Below are positions 16,733 to 25,967 of a stretch of 64,000 nt of DNA, in pieces; the stretch's first letter is position 1, and each line of letters begins with the position of its first letter. Position numbers and translations under genes: made by a program. Source of the DNA: Hyphomicrobiales bacterium (GTDB taxonomy: Bacteria > Pseudomonadota > Alphaproteobacteria > Rhizobiales > Rhizobiaceae). The stretch spans positions 62,001-126,000 of the forward strand of contig UCNE01000015.1 in the NCBI GenBank assembly GCA_900473685.1, in the 5' to 3' direction. Under the pieces are notes generated by a model. It was not told where the DNA came from. It made no database searches and worked only from the letters and a program-made list of their open reading frames with translations.

Positions 16733-16783
16733 CTCAACATCAACCCGTCGTCGGGGAGCATCTCTTCGCTGCACTGCTTTTGC

Positions 16784-17152
16784 TTATCCCCAGGCAATAA
16801 CCACGTTTTGTGGCTCGATCGGGTGATCCATCCAGATTCGGATGCGCGTTTTCGCGGACGGCACTTGTGCACTGGCGAATTCGGGCTCGATAGCATCAAA
16901 CAAAATAAGTTCGTTATTGGGTGTGTTCAAAATCCCGTCGAAATCAGGTTCTCTTATCCCTGTAATTTCTAAAATTGGTCCAAACGTAACATTGGTATCT
17001 CCGTCGCCCCAATAGTAAGCTGGAACGTTGATACAGTCGGAGGAAGAAAATATTCCTTGCCTGTCCATGTGGAGAGGAATATTTACATTGCGGCGACCAG
17101 CAACGTAAATACTCAGGTATTCGGGCGTGATTGTAATTCTTCTTACGGACAT
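16784..17152 (-). CDS. Putative immunity protein, copy 2 (toxin-adjacent)
   Basis: 122 residues from ATG 17152, three bases after the toxin stop codon and preceded by AAAGGAAGG inside the toxin 3' end, so translation is likely coupled. It begins MSVRRITITPEYLSIYVAG. The sequence is nearly the same as copy 1, and the two copies differ mainly by single substitutions. The tight coupling to the toxin makes this the likely cognate immunity gene; copy 1 would be a backup, a variant or a remnant of an older cassette. Role is inferred from the locus layout alone. Confidence 0.75.
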   Translation of the reverse strand: MSVRRITITPEYLSIYVAGRRNVNIPLHMDRQGIFSSSDCINVPAYYWGDGDTNVTFGPILEITGIREPDFDGILNTPNNELILFDAIEPEFASAQVPSAKTRIRIWMDHPIEPQNVVIAWG

Positions 17153-17155
17153 CAA

Positions 17156-17887
17156 TTAGTACCTTCCTTTAGATATCAGCCCGCCTTGTGATTTACTGCA
17201 CGGCCAGCAATGCGGATAAATCCTGCTTGGTTTGCCGACTGATTTTGGCACTTGATGGTCGCCTACGAACTGTCCCCTCGGAGTTCCCGGTGTCTTTGTA
17301 CCACACCAGTGGCATCCGTAGGTACGGCCGATGCGATCAATTTCCGCCTGTTCCCTCCTGGTCGGCCGCCTGTTGGTTCTTGGCGCTGCGATCCACTCCT
17401 TTGCATAGGGTCCGATGCCGGTCCGTTGCAGCCTCAACTGGAGTGCGCGGAGCATCGCCTCCTGTGCTACAGATTCATTGGCTCGTATCAGCCCCTCGAC
17501 GGTCTCGTAGGCTTGCGGGGTCGGCCGCCAGTTCGGGTCACGTCTTTGAACTGCGCGTAGCGCTTCCTGCATACGGCCGATACTGACCGCCAGTCGCGCT
17601 TCCTGCCCGGGCGTGACGGGCTGCCATCTGCCGAGAATGCGGACTTGTCCCGCGCCACGAGGCCCGCGGCGGCTGACGCGGATCGGGCGGTTTTCGGAAC
17701 CGTCTCCGGTCCATTGCCCGCCGTCAGGATTGCCGGCCGGCACCCGCGGCTGCTCGGGGCGAAAGCCGGCCTTCCATTCTAGGCATAAAGTCAGCGCTCG
17801 GATCTCGACGGCCATCGCCGCCTGCCGGTAGCTCAGTTGTCGCAGGCTCAGGTCTACCGGTTCTGTCGAAATCATTGGCCACGCCAT
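17156..17887 (-). CDS. Candidate polymorphic-type toxin with C-terminal HNH/treble-clef nuclease-like domain
   Basis: 243 residues from ATG 17887. The N-terminal helical segment (LSLRQLSYRQAAMAVEIRAL) runs into a distinctive motif at residues 43-60, RPEQPRVPAGNPDGGQWT. A Gly/Arg-rich linker and a helical middle region (about 95-160) follow. The C-terminal 55 residues hold C192-x2-C195, the D210-H211-Q pair and C227-x2-C230, the layout of a zinc-bound HNH/treble-clef nuclease. There is no signal peptide, transmembrane segment or PAAR/VgrG/Rhs domain, so any secretion route is unknown. Two near-identical small genes follow immediately, as immunity genes do. The activity is inferred; a restriction-like or phage-type HNH protein is the alternative. 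Confidence 0.72.
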   Translation of the reverse strand: MAWPMISTEPVDLSLRQLSYRQAAMAVEIRALTLCLEWKAGFRPEQPRVPAGNPDGGQWTGDGSENRPIRVSRRGPRGAGQVRILGRWQPVTPGQEARLAVSIGRMQEALRAVQRRDPNWRPTPQAYETVEGLIRANESVAQEAMLRALQLRLQRTGIGPYAKEWIAAPRTNRRPTRREQAEIDRIGRTYGCHWCGTKTPGTPRGQFVGDHQVPKSVGKPSRIYPHCWPCSKSQGGLISKGRY

Positions 17888-18313
17888 CCGCTTTTAATTC
17901 AGTCGGACAATTGTGCGTGGCGCAGAGACGACGGGGATAAATTCAGGCTGGAAAAAACCGGCGAAACATTTATCTTTCGCTCAACCCAATGAACATGCGA
18001 TGATTTTGCCGCAGCAGATGATCACGTCGACACCACCATGTCTGCTAAACGTCCCCGCTGTTCTGGAGCGAGAACCGCAATCGCTTTACAGAGAGGATTG
18101 CTGATTTCGGTAACGACGCGCGATGCTTCGTCAAAAGGACGTTGATTTCCTCGGCTTCGTGGCGTCCTGATGCCTTGCAGTCCGAAACACTGGTCCTTAT
18201 ATACGCCCCATCACCGTGGCTATCGCCGCGAATATTCCACAGACCATCCCGTTAGGGGCTGTCGCATGAATGCCTGACCGGGTTCTGACAGTCCGCTGCA
18301 AGGAGAGAACGAC
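17888..18313. other. Intergenic region between toxin and dnaK
   Basis: About 425 bp. The proximal 290 bp hold no convincing gene (short frames such as 17913-18104 lack family features) and must contain the promoter of the toxin cassette, which is not obvious. The distal part holds the dnaK heat-shock promoter (18174-18205) and a leader of about 100 nt ending in AAGGAGAGA before dnaK. Confidence 0.5.
18174..18205 (+). promoter_or_regulatory. RpoH (sigma-32) heat-shock promoter of dnaK
   Basis: CTTG (18174-18177), 18 nt, then CTTATATACG (18196-18205). This is an exact match to the alphaproteobacterial heat-shock consensus CTTG-N17/18-CYTATNTNNG. The transcription start is expected near 18211, about 100 nt before dnaK. 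Confidence 0.85.
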
Positions 18314-20236
18314 ATGGCTAAAGTAATCGGTATTGACTTGGGAACGACCAACTCCTGCGTCTCCGTCATGGACGGCAAGGACGCGAAGGTCATTGAGAAC
18401 GCAGAAGGTGCGCGCACCACCCCGTCGATCATCGCGTTCAACGACGATGGCGAGCGTCTGGCGGGTCAGCCGGCCAAGCGCCAGGCTGTCACCAATCCTG
18501 AAAACACGCTGTTTGCCGTCAAGCGCCTGATTGGCCGCCGTTATGACGACAAGCTCGTCGAAAAGGACAAGGCCCTTGTTCCGTACAAGATCGTCAAGGG
18601 CGACAATGGCGACGCATGGGTCGAAGCGCAGGGTAAGGGTTATTCCCCGTCGCAGATCTCCGCCATGATCCTTCAGAAGATGAAGGAAACCGCAGAATCC
18701 TATCTCGGTGAAAAGGTCACGCAGGCCGTCATCACCGTTCCGGCCTACTTCAACGACGCGCAGCGCCAGGCAACCAAGGATGCCGGCCGCATCGCTGGTC
18801 TTGAAGTGCTCCGCATCATCAACGAGCCGACCGCAGCAGCGCTCGCTTACGGCCTCGACAAGAAGGACGGCAAGACCATCGCCGTTTACGACTTGGGTGG
18901 CGGTACCTTCGATATCTCGGTTCTGGAAATCGGCGACGGCGTCTTCGAAGTGAAGTCGACCAACGGCGACACCTTCCTCGGCGGTGAAGACTTCGACATG
19001 CGTCTGGTCGAATATCTCGCTGCTGAGTTCAAGAAGGACCAGGGCATCGACCTGAAGAACGACAAGCTTGCTCTGCAGCGCCTCAAGGAAGCTGCCGAAA
19101 AGGCCAAGATCGAACTGTCCTCGTCGCAGCAGACCGAAATCAACCTGCCGTTCATCACGGCGGATGCCACCGGTCCGAAGCACCTGACGATGAAGTTGTC
19201 GCGCGCCAAGTTCGAAAGCCTGGTTGACGAGCTGGTTCAGCGCACCGTCGCACCGTGCAGGGCAGCCCTCAAGGATGCCGGCGTGACTGCAGCCGAGATC
19301 GATGAAGTCGTTCTGGTCGGCGGCATGAGCCGCATGCCGAAGGTACAGGAAATCGTCAAGCAGCTGTTCGGCAAAGAGCCGCACAAGGGTGTCAACCCGG
19401 ATGAAGTGGTCGCCATGGGCGCCGCCATCCAGGCCGGCGTTCTGCAGGGCGACGTCAAGGACGTTCTGCTGCTCGACGTGACCCCGCTGTCGCTCGGCAT
19501 CGAAACGCTCGGTGGCGTGTTCACCCGTCTGATCGAACGCAACACGACGATCCCGACGAAGAAGAGCCAAACCTTCTCGACGGCCGAAGACAGCCAGAAT
19601 GCCGTGACCATCCGCGTTTCGCAGGGCGAGCGTGAAATGGCGCAGGACAACAAGCTGCTTGGTCAGTTCGACCTGGTCGGCATTCCGCCGGCACCGCGTG
19701 GCGTTCCGCAGATCGAAGTCACCTTCGATATCGACGCCAACGGCATCGTGCAGGTTTCGGCCAAGGACAAGGGTACCGGCAAGGAACATCAGATCCGGAT
19801 CCAGGCATCGGGCGGTCTGTCCGACGCGGATATCGAGAAGATGGTCAAGGATGCCGAGGCCAATGCCGAGAACGACAAGAAGCGCCGTGAAGGTGTAGAG
19901 GCGAAGAACCAGGCCGAAAGCCTGATCCATTCGTCGGAAAAGTCGCTGAAGGAATTCGGTGACAAGGTCACGGAAGCCGAGCGCACCGCGATCTCCGATG
20001 CGATCGCTTCGCTGAAGACGGCCGTCGAAGCCTCCGAGCCGGATGCTGAAGACATCAAGACCAAGACCCAGACGCTTCTCGAAGCCTCGATGAAGCTTGG
20101 TCAGGCGATGTACGAATCGCAGCAGACCGAAGCTGCCAACGCCGATGCACAGGCTGATGCAGCCCGCGACGGCGATATCGTCGATGCCGATTATGAAGAA
20201 GTCAAGGACGAGGACGACCGCAAGAAGTCCGCCTAA
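18314..20236 (+). CDS. dnaK: Chaperone DnaK (Hsp70)
   Basis: 640 residues starting [16 protein letters not shown]. The ATPase domain covers residues about 1-385 with the phosphate-1 loop GIDLGTTNS, the [10 protein letters not shown] phosphate-2 motif and [22 protein letters not shown] is the interdomain linker. The substrate-binding domain and helical lid follow, ending in a Gln/Ala-rich tail and acidic [12 protein letters not shown]. It refolds client proteins in an ATP cycle driven by DnaJ and GrpE. Start follows AAGGAGAGA. A heat-shock promoter lies upstream and an intrinsic terminator downstream, so dnaJ, about 320 bp on, may also be separately transcribed. Confidence 0.99.
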   Translation: MAKVIGIDLGTTNSCVSVMDGKDAKVIENAEGARTTPSIIAFNDDGERLAGQPAKRQAVTNPENTLFAVKRLIGRRYDDKLVEKDKALVPYKIVKGDNGDAWVEAQGKGYSPSQISAMILQKMKETAESYLGEKVTQAVITVPAYFNDAQRQATKDAGRIAGLEVLRIINEPTAAALAYGLDKKDGKTIAVYDLGGGTFDISVLEIGDGVFEVKSTNGDTFLGGEDFDMRLVEYLAAEFKKDQGIDLKNDKLALQRLKEAAEKAKIELSSSQQTEINLPFITADATGPKHLTMKLSRAKFESLVDELVQRTVAPCRAALKDAGVTAAEIDEVVLVGGMSRMPKVQEIVKQLFGKEPHKGVNPDEVVAMGAAIQAGVLQGDVKDVLLLDVTPLSLGIETLGGVFTRLIERNTTIPTKKSQTFSTAEDSQNAVTIRVSQGEREMAQDNKLLGQFDLVGIPPAPRGVPQIEVTFDIDANGIVQVSAKDKGTGKEHQIRIQASGGLSDADIEKMVKDAEANAENDKKRREGVEAKNQAESLIHSSEKSLKEFGDKVTEAERTAISDAIASLKTAVEASEPDAEDIKTKTQTLLEASMKLGQAMYESQQTEAANADAQADAARDGDIVDADYEEVKDEDDRKKSA

Positions 20237-20257
20237 TTCTACTTCGAATACCTCTCG

Positions 20258-20294
20258 AAAGCCCGGAGCCGCAAGCTCCGGGCTTTTCTGTTTT
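20258..20294 (+). terminator. Rho-independent terminator after dnaK
   Basis: GCCCGGAGC (20261-20269) and GCTCCGGGC (20275-20283) pair around a 5-nt loop, with AAA before and TTTTCTGTTTT after. It probably limits dnaK transcripts reaching dnaJ. The rest of the 322-bp gap up to dnaJ shows no clear gene or promoter. Confidence 0.9.
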
Positions 20295-20558
20295 CGGCAT
20301 CTATCGTGCCACAACGGGACCAGCGATCGGCATGATTAGGCGTTAAAGTCGTGAGGGGAGCCGGGAACCAACCTTGCGGCAAGGCAAAAGCCAAAGATAA
20401 AGCATGCTGATTCTGCGCTTTTCCGACAAAAAGCGGCCGGGATCGTGTATTGCCTATGGTATCGCGCTTGAAGGTTTACTAAATCCTGTTGCAAGGAAAT
20501 TTGGCGACCGCCGGGCAGCCGGTTTTGACGTGCCTATTCAACAGGACAATCTGCAAGT

Positions 20559-21686
20559 ATGAAACGTGATCTTTACGAAACGCTCGGCGTTGCGAAAACA
20601 GCAGACGAGAAGGAGCTCAAGAGCGCTTTCCGCAAACTCGCAATGAAGCATCATCCGGACAAGAACCCTGGCGATGCGGAAGCTGAAAAGACGTTCAAGG
20701 AGATCAGCCTCGCCTACGAAGTGCTCAAGGATCCGCAGAAGCGGGCAGCCTATGACCGTTATGGCCATGCGGCGTTCGAACAGGGCGGCATGGGTGGCGG
20801 TGGCGGCATGGGCGGTGGCGCCGGCGGTTTCTCTGATATTTTCGAAGACATCTTTGGCGAGATGATGGGCGGGGGGCGTCAGCGGCGCTCGTCCGGCGGC
20901 CGCGAGCGCGGCGCCGATCTGCGCTACAATATGGAAATTTCGCTGGAAGAGGCCTATGCCGGCAAGACCGCGCAGATCCGGGTTCCGACCTCGATCACTT
21001 GCGACGTCTGCACCGGTTCCGGCGCCAAGCCCGGCACCAAACCGACGACCTGTGCCACCTGCCAGGGGTCCGGCCGCGTGCGTGCCGCCCAGGGCTTCTT
21101 CTCGATCGAGCGCACCTGCCCGACCTGTCAGGGCCGCGGTCAGACGATTGCCGATCCGTGCGGCAAGTGCCACGGTCAGGGCCGTATCACCGAAGAGCGT
21201 TCGCTCTCGGTTAATATCCCGGCTGGCATCGAAGACGGCACCCGCATCCGCCTGTCCGGCGAAGGCGAGGCCGGTCTGCGTGGCGGGCCTTCAGGCGATC
21301 TCTATATTTTTCTCTCGGTCAAGCCGCACGAATTCTATCAGCGCGATGGGGCCGATCTCTATTGCAGCGTGCCAATTTCGATGACGACAGCAGCCCTTGG
21401 CGGCAAGTTCGACGTGGCGACGCTCGATAACACCAAGTCGCGCGTGTCGGTTCCGGAAGGCACGCAGGCGGGCAAGCAATTCCGCCTCAAGGGCAAGGGC
21501 ATGCCGGTGCTGCGCTCCAGCCAGGTCGGCGACCTCTATATCCAGATCCAGATCGAAACGCCGCAGAAGCTCACCAAGCGTCAGCGCGAATTGCTGCGCG
21601 AATTCGAGGAACTGTCTTCCAAGGAAAACAATCCGGAATCCGCGGGCTTCTTCTCCCGCATGAAGGATTTCTTCGACATCGAGTGA
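20559..21686 (+). CDS. dnaJ: Chaperone DnaJ (Hsp40)
   Basis: 375 residues. The J domain (residues 1-70) carries the HPD motif in [16 protein letters not shown] Gly/Met-rich region is followed by the zinc-finger domain with four CxxCxGxG repeats ([32 protein letters not shown]), then the C-terminal client-binding and dimerisation domains. It stimulates DnaK ATPase and delivers unfolded substrates. It lies about 320 bp downstream of dnaK in the same direction with a terminator in between, so it has its own promoter or depends on read-through. A terminator follows at 21734. Confidence 0.99.
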   Translation: MKRDLYETLGVAKTADEKELKSAFRKLAMKHHPDKNPGDAEAEKTFKEISLAYEVLKDPQKRAAYDRYGHAAFEQGGMGGGGGMGGGAGGFSDIFEDIFGEMMGGGRQRRSSGGRERGADLRYNMEISLEEAYAGKTAQIRVPTSITCDVCTGSGAKPGTKPTTCATCQGSGRVRAAQGFFSIERTCPTCQGRGQTIADPCGKCHGQGRITEERSLSVNIPAGIEDGTRIRLSGEGEAGLRGGPSGDLYIFLSVKPHEFYQRDGADLYCSVPISMTTAALGGKFDVATLDNTKSRVSVPEGTQAGKQFRLKGKGMPVLRSSQVGDLYIQIQIETPQKLTKRQRELLREFEELSSKENNPESAGFFSRMKDFFDIE

Positions 21687-21733
21687 TCATCGCAATCTGC
21701 GACTGGCCGAACGGATAATCGGCCATATATGTT

Positions 21734-21763
21734 GGCCGGAGGCAGCGATGTCTCCGGCCTTTT
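21734..21763 (+). terminator. Rho-independent terminator after dnaJ
   Basis: GGCCGGAG (21734-21741) and CTCCGGCC (21752-21759) pair around a 10-nt loop, followed by TTTT. Confidence 0.8.
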
Positions 21764-21821
21764 CGTCGGTCGGTCACATCGCGCAGCACTGAAGCCTCGC
21801 CTTCTGGAGGAGCACTACGCC

Positions 21822-22541
21822 ATGACCTACGAGCTTTATTATTGGGACGGTATTCCTGGCCGGGGCGAGTTCGTCCGCCTGGCGCTGGAACAGGCCGGGG
21901 CTGATTATGTCGATGTCGCCCGCAACGATGGCGGCATGGCCCGGATGATGGCGATGATGAAGACCAAGACGGCAGGTGTCACGCCGCTCGCTCCGCCCTT
22001 CCTGAAGGACGGAGATCTTGTCATCTCCCATGCCGCCAATATCCTGCTTTATCTCGGAAACCGGCTCGGTCTTGCCCCTGAAGATGAGGCTGGGCGGATA
22101 ACGGCGCATGGCCTACAGCTCGGCATCACCGATTTTGTCGCTGAAATCCACGACACCCACCATCCGATCGGCGTGTCGCTCTATTACGAGGACCAGAAGG
22201 ACGAAGCGTCGCGGCGCTCTGAGAACTTTCGTGAAGAGCGCCTTCCGAAATTTCTTGGCTATTTCGAAAGGCAGCTCGCGAAGAACAGGCAAGGTGAGGT
22301 CCATGCCCTCGGCGGCACACTCACCTATCTCGACCTGTCGCTATTCCACCTCATCGAAGGCCTGCGCTACGCTTTCCCAGCCGAGATGGAGGCGGTGGAA
22401 CCGGATTACCCGCTTCTCGTGGCACTTAACGCCCAGATCCGCGAACTACCGCGGATCAAGGCCTATCTGGCTTCAGAACGTCGGCTTGCCTTCAACGAGC
22501 AAGGTATCTTCCGCTATTATCCGGAGCTTGACCGGCAATAG
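21822..22541 (+). CDS. Glutathione S-transferase family protein
   Basis: 239 residues from ATG 21822 after GGAGGAGC; the frame upstream to 21729 overlaps the dnaJ terminator and is not used. The N-terminal thioredoxin-like domain begins MTYELYYWDGIPGRGEFVRLALEQ, the pattern of the sigma/alpha-type family with Tyr near residue 7 as the probable glutathione-activating residue. The cis-Pro loop appears in APPFLKDGDLVISHAANILLYLG. The C-terminal all-helical domain follows. It conjugates glutathione to electrophiles in the cytosol. It is convergent with the efflux operon. Confidence 0.9.
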   Translation: MTYELYYWDGIPGRGEFVRLALEQAGADYVDVARNDGGMARMMAMMKTKTAGVTPLAPPFLKDGDLVISHAANILLYLGNRLGLAPEDEAGRITAHGLQLGITDFVAEIHDTHHPIGVSLYYEDQKDEASRRSENFREERLPKFLGYFERQLAKNRQGEVHALGGTLTYLDLSLFHLIEGLRYAFPAEMEAVEPDYPLLVALNAQIRELPRIKAYLASERRLAFNEQGIFRYYPELDRQ

Positions 22542-22547
22542 GACCGG

Positions 22548-24089
22548 TCACTCCATGACCGCGCTATGGTCGATCGCCGGTGGCGCCTTCGGTTTGCGCA
22601 ACAGGAAGACCAACGGCATGACCGCCAGCGACATGATCAACAAGAGCTTGAAGTCGTCCATATAGGCAATAATGGTCGCCTGCAGTGTGACGATGCTGTC
22701 GAGTGAGGCCCGCCCGACGGCGGTCATCGGATCGAGTCCTGCGGCCGCCGGTGCCTGGAAGGCGTGGTTGAACGGCGTCACATAGGCTGCGATCGATGCG
22801 TGGTTGATCTGGGTGTTTTCGATCAGCAGAGCGGAAACGACGGCGATGCCGACGCTGGAACCGATATTGCGGGAGAGATTGTAAAGCCCGGTGCCGTCGC
22901 CGCGCATTTCTGCCGGCAGCGTTGCAAACGCGATCGTGGTCAACGGCACGAACAAGAAGCCCAGCCCAGCGCCCTGCACGAAGCCGACGGAGATGATCGT
23001 CCATTGCGAGACATTCGGCGTCCAGCCGATCATGTCGTACATCGCCCAGGCGGTGATCGCGAGGCCGGTGAACAACAGGATACGCGTATCGACCTTGCCG
23101 ATCAGGCGCCCGACGACGAACATGCAGACCATGGTACCCAGTCCGCGCGGCCCCATGACGATACCGGCGGTCACGACCGGATAGCCCATCAGCGACTGCA
23201 GATAGGGCGTCATGAGCGCCAGCGAGGCCAGATAGGTGACGCCGACGACGAAGATGAACAGCATGCTGACGGCAAAATTCTGGTCGAGAAACAGCCGCGG
23301 ATTGATGAAGGATTTTTCCGTCGTCAGCGTATGGATAATCAGCAGATAGAAGGCGCTGGCGCAGACGATGGCCTCGATCAGGATTTCGCCGGAGGAAAAC
23401 CAGTCGAGCTGGCCGCCACGATCGAGGAAAAGCTGCAGCGAGGCGATGCCGAGGCTGAGCATTCCAAAGCCGAACCAGTCGAGCTTTGCCTGTGTATCCA
23501 GCTTGGTTTCCTTGACGAAAATGCTGATACCGGCAAAGGCCAGCGCCCCGATCGGGACGTTGATATAAAACACCCAGCGCCAGCTGATGTTTTCCGTCAG
23601 CCAACCGCCGATAACTGGACCGAGCACCGGTCCGACCATGACTGAGACGCCGAACAGCGCCATCGCCGAGCCGCGCTCTTCAGTCGAATAGATGTCGAGC
23701 AGGATACCTTGCGATAGAGGCACGAGCGCCGCGCCGAACAGGCCCTGCAGCAGCCGGAAACCGACGATCTGCGGCAGCGATTGCGCAAGACCGCAAAGCA
23801 CCGAGGCGACGACGAAGCCGACAATCGCCACCAGCAGCACCCGCTTGCGGCCAAATTTTGCGGCCAGAAACCCGGAGGGCGGCGTCATGATCGCAGCCGC
23901 GACGATATAGGAGGTCAGCACCCAGTTGATCTGGTCGGCGCTTGCCGCAACGCTGCCCTGGATATAGGGCAGCGCCACATTGGCGATGGTCGTATCCAGT
24001 GCTTGCATGATCACCGCAAGGATGATGCAGGCAGTGATGGCGCCGCGATTGGCGACAGGCGCCGTTGCCGCAGAGGCGATGCTGCTCAT
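22548..24089 (-). CDS. DHA2-family MFS drug exporter (EmrB-like)
   Basis: 513 residues, 14 predicted transmembrane segments, as in the EmrB/QacA drug:H+ antiporter-2 family. Segments include ITACIILAVIMQALDTTIANVALP, which carries the motif D1-like LDTTIVNVALP, and VLGPVIGGWLTENISWRWVFYINVPIG, the typical motif C and GGW-W-FYIN signature. It works with the membrane-fusion protein encoded just upstream, and probably an outer-membrane factor elsewhere, to export hydrophobic toxicants. Last gene of the marR-emrA-emrB unit; only 5 bases separate it from emrA. Confidence 0.93.
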   Translation of the reverse strand: MSSIASAATAPVANRGAITACIILAVIMQALDTTIANVALPYIQGSVAASADQINWVLTSYIVAAAIMTPPSGFLAAKFGRKRVLLVAIVGFVVASVLCGLAQSLPQIVGFRLLQGLFGAALVPLSQGILLDIYSTEERGSAMALFGVSVMVGPVLGPVIGGWLTENISWRWVFYINVPIGALAFAGISIFVKETKLDTQAKLDWFGFGMLSLGIASLQLFLDRGGQLDWFSSGEILIEAIVCASAFYLLIIHTLTTEKSFINPRLFLDQNFAVSMLFIFVVGVTYLASLALMTPYLQSLMGYPVVTAGIVMGPRGLGTMVCMFVVGRLIGKVDTRILLFTGLAITAWAMYDMIGWTPNVSQWTIISVGFVQGAGLGFLFVPLTTIAFATLPAEMRGDGTGLYNLSRNIGSSVGIAVVSALLIENTQINHASIAAYVTPFNHAFQAPAAAGLDPMTAVGRASLDSIVTLQATIIAYMDDFKLLLIMSLAVMPLVFLLRKPKAPPAIDHSAVME

Positions 24090-24094
24090 GGCAG

Positions 24095-25297
24095 TTACTC
24101 TTGCGCGTGCGCGGTCGAAAGGCCGAGAAGTTTCTGGATCATGTCCGGCAGGCCACGGGCACGGCCGGTATCGACGGCAACCAGCGTGCTCATGCCGACA
24201 CGCAGCGGCGGCTTGCCGGCGGTGTCATCGATAGTGACGCGCATAGGAATGCGCTGCACGACTTTCACCCAATTGCCGGAGGTATTCTGCGCGGGCAAAA
24301 GCGCGAAGCTTGCGCCGGAGGCCGGGCTGACACTGGCGACCTTGCCCTTCCACTCGACGCCCGGATAGGTATCGACGGTGATCGTCACCGGCTGGCCGGG
24401 CTTCACATAGGTCAGCTCGGTTTCTTTCGGGTTGGCGGCGATCCACATGTTCTTGGTGGATACCAGCGAGAAGGCCTGCTGGGCGGCCTCCAGATAGCTG
24501 CCGGGCTGCAGAGCATTGACATTGGTCACGACGCCGTCAAACGGTGCGCGCACCGTCGTGTCGTCCAGCTGGCGCTGTGCGTCATCCACGGCGGATTTGG
24601 CTTCCAGGTAGAGCGGGTTTTGTTCGATCGGCTGGTTGGCATCGCCGCCCAGCTGGGCCAGCGTCGTTTCGGCCTGTGCCTTGGCGACCGTTACCTTCTG
24701 CTTGGCGGCATCCAGATCATGCTTGGCCTGGTCATAGGTTGCGTGCGAAGCGGCGGAATTGGAAATCAGCGTCTGCTGCCGGCCGAAGGCGGTCTGGTAA
24801 TAAGGAATATCGGCCTCGACCTGGGCAATCTGCGCCAGTGTCTGGGCATAGCTTGCCTTGAGGTTCAACAGTTCGTTGCGGGAGGCGGCAAGCTTGGCCT
24901 CTGCCCCTTCCAGCGCAATGCGGAACGAATCTGCCTTCAACTGGAACAGCACCTGTCCGGTCTTGACCTCTTCGTTCTCGTGAACATTGACGGAGGCAAC
25001 CGTACCGGCGACGTCTGTGGAAACGCCGACCATGTCTGCCTGCAGGTAGGCGTTGTCGGTTTCCATGATCTGGCCGCCGGTCACATAGAAATAGCCACCG
25101 GCAATCAGCGCGATCGGTAGCAGCGCAAACAGGATCGGCCGCTTCAGGCTGCGGCGGCGGCGAACGATGCCGGCGGCGGGCGCGGGGTCGGCCGATGCCG
25201 GAGGCGCTGCGTTGATCTTTGCTTCGGCCGTCACGCCTTCGGATGTGTCAAGGGCAGTGACATTGGCATTGGCGGGTACGCGGAGGGAGTCAGCCAT
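24095..25297 (-). CDS. HlyD/EmrA-family membrane-fusion protein
   Basis: 400 residues. A cytoplasmic N terminus is followed by one transmembrane helix (ILFALLPIALIAGGYFYVTGG, residues about 52-72). A biotinyl-lipoyl domain is split around a long coiled-coil hairpin (AEAKLAASRNELLNLKASYAQ to KVTVAKAQAETTLAQLGG), and the DDTTVRAPFDGVVTNVNALQPG motif follows. It links the inner-membrane exporter to an outer-membrane channel. The start overlaps the stop of the upstream marR by 8 bases, indicating translational coupling. Confidence 0.93.
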   Translation of the reverse strand: MADSLRVPANANVTALDTSEGVTAEAKINAAPPASADPAPAAGIVRRRRSLKRPILFALLPIALIAGGYFYVTGGQIMETDNAYLQADMVGVSTDVAGTVASVNVHENEEVKTGQVLFQLKADSFRIALEGAEAKLAASRNELLNLKASYAQTLAQIAQVEADIPYYQTAFGRQQTLISNSAASHATYDQAKHDLDAAKQKVTVAKAQAETTLAQLGGDANQPIEQNPLYLEAKSAVDDAQRQLDDTTVRAPFDGVVTNVNALQPGSYLEAAQQAFSLVSTKNMWIAANPKETELTYVKPGQPVTITVDTYPGVEWKGKVASVSPASGASFALLPAQNTSGNWVKVVQRIPMRVTIDDTAGKPPLRVGMSTLVAVDTGRARGLPDMIQKLLGLSTAHAQE

Positions 25298-25751
25298 GGT
25301 GGGTTTCTTTATCGGCCGGCGCGCGGCAGGCCTGCAGGAGGTTGGATTTCATCAGGTCGAGAATGGCGACGAGTTTTTCACGATCCTCGTCGGGTATGTC
25401 TTGCAAGGCTTCGGACCGCGTCGCGTCGCCAATGGCGCGCATGTCGGTCAACAGTCCGCGAGCAAGTTCCGTGGTGTAGAGAAGCGAGATACGTCGGTCC
25501 GTCTCATGCCGCCGACGCTCGACAAAACCGCGATCGACAAGCTTGTCGAGCACGCGCATCAGGGTAATCGGCTCGATTTCCAGAAGCTCGGCAAGACCGC
25601 TCTGGTGGATGCCTTCGTTGCGCGCCAGATAGGCGATCGTCTGCCATTGCGAGCGCGTCAGACCCATATGTTTTGCGCGTTGCTCGAAACGCTTGCGCAG
25701 AAGCCGGGCGACATCGTGAAGCAGAAAACCCAGCGTAGGGGTGAGATTCAT
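25290..25751 (-). CDS. MarR-family repressor of the efflux operon
   Basis: 153 residues. The winged helix-turn-helix is HQSGLAELLEIEPITLMRVLDKLVDRGFVERR, with the wing D-R-RISLLYTT. It is the first gene of marR-emrA-emrB, so it is an autorepressor released by exported compounds (inference from family and layout). An inverted repeat overlapping the likely -35 element at 25779-25797 is the candidate operator. Confidence 0.93.
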   Translation of the reverse strand: MNLTPTLGFLLHDVARLLRKRFEQRAKHMGLTRSQWQTIAYLARNEGIHQSGLAELLEIEPITLMRVLDKLVDRGFVERRRHETDRRISLLYTTELARGLLTDMRAIGDATRSEALQDIPDEDREKLVAILDLMKSNLLQACRAPADKETHHG

Positions 25752-25763
25752 GGAATATGTGCC

Positions 25764-25797
25764 ATATCATTAGCATGTATAAGATAAGCAATCTTAT
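25764..25797 (-). promoter_or_regulatory. Promoter and MarR operator of the efflux operon
   Basis: On the minus strand TTGCTT (25791-25786), 16 nt, then TGATAT (25769-25764) form a promoter. A 7-bp inverted repeat, ATAAGAT (25779-25785) and ATCTTAT (25791-25797) with a 5-nt spacer, overlaps the -35 element, so a bound repressor would block polymerase. Confidence 0.6.
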
Positions 25798-25967
25798 TTA
25801 AGTATTCGCACCTGCGCAATTAGGCATGTGTGCGATGCGGTAATTTTTCTGTCACAGTTCGGTGATGCGCTGCGCCATCGCCTTCTGTTTGGTGTGCGCC
25901 GATGTTCCACCTTGCCATCGGTCTCCTCTCGGCTTAGCTCTCACCGGGACACGCAACCGGATTCCCC

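Noticed and set aside
18197-20314. 705-codon open frame antisense to dnaK
   Set aside because: It mirrors dnaK codon usage on the opposite strand, has no family motif, and a long antisense frame is common behind high-GC dnaK genes.
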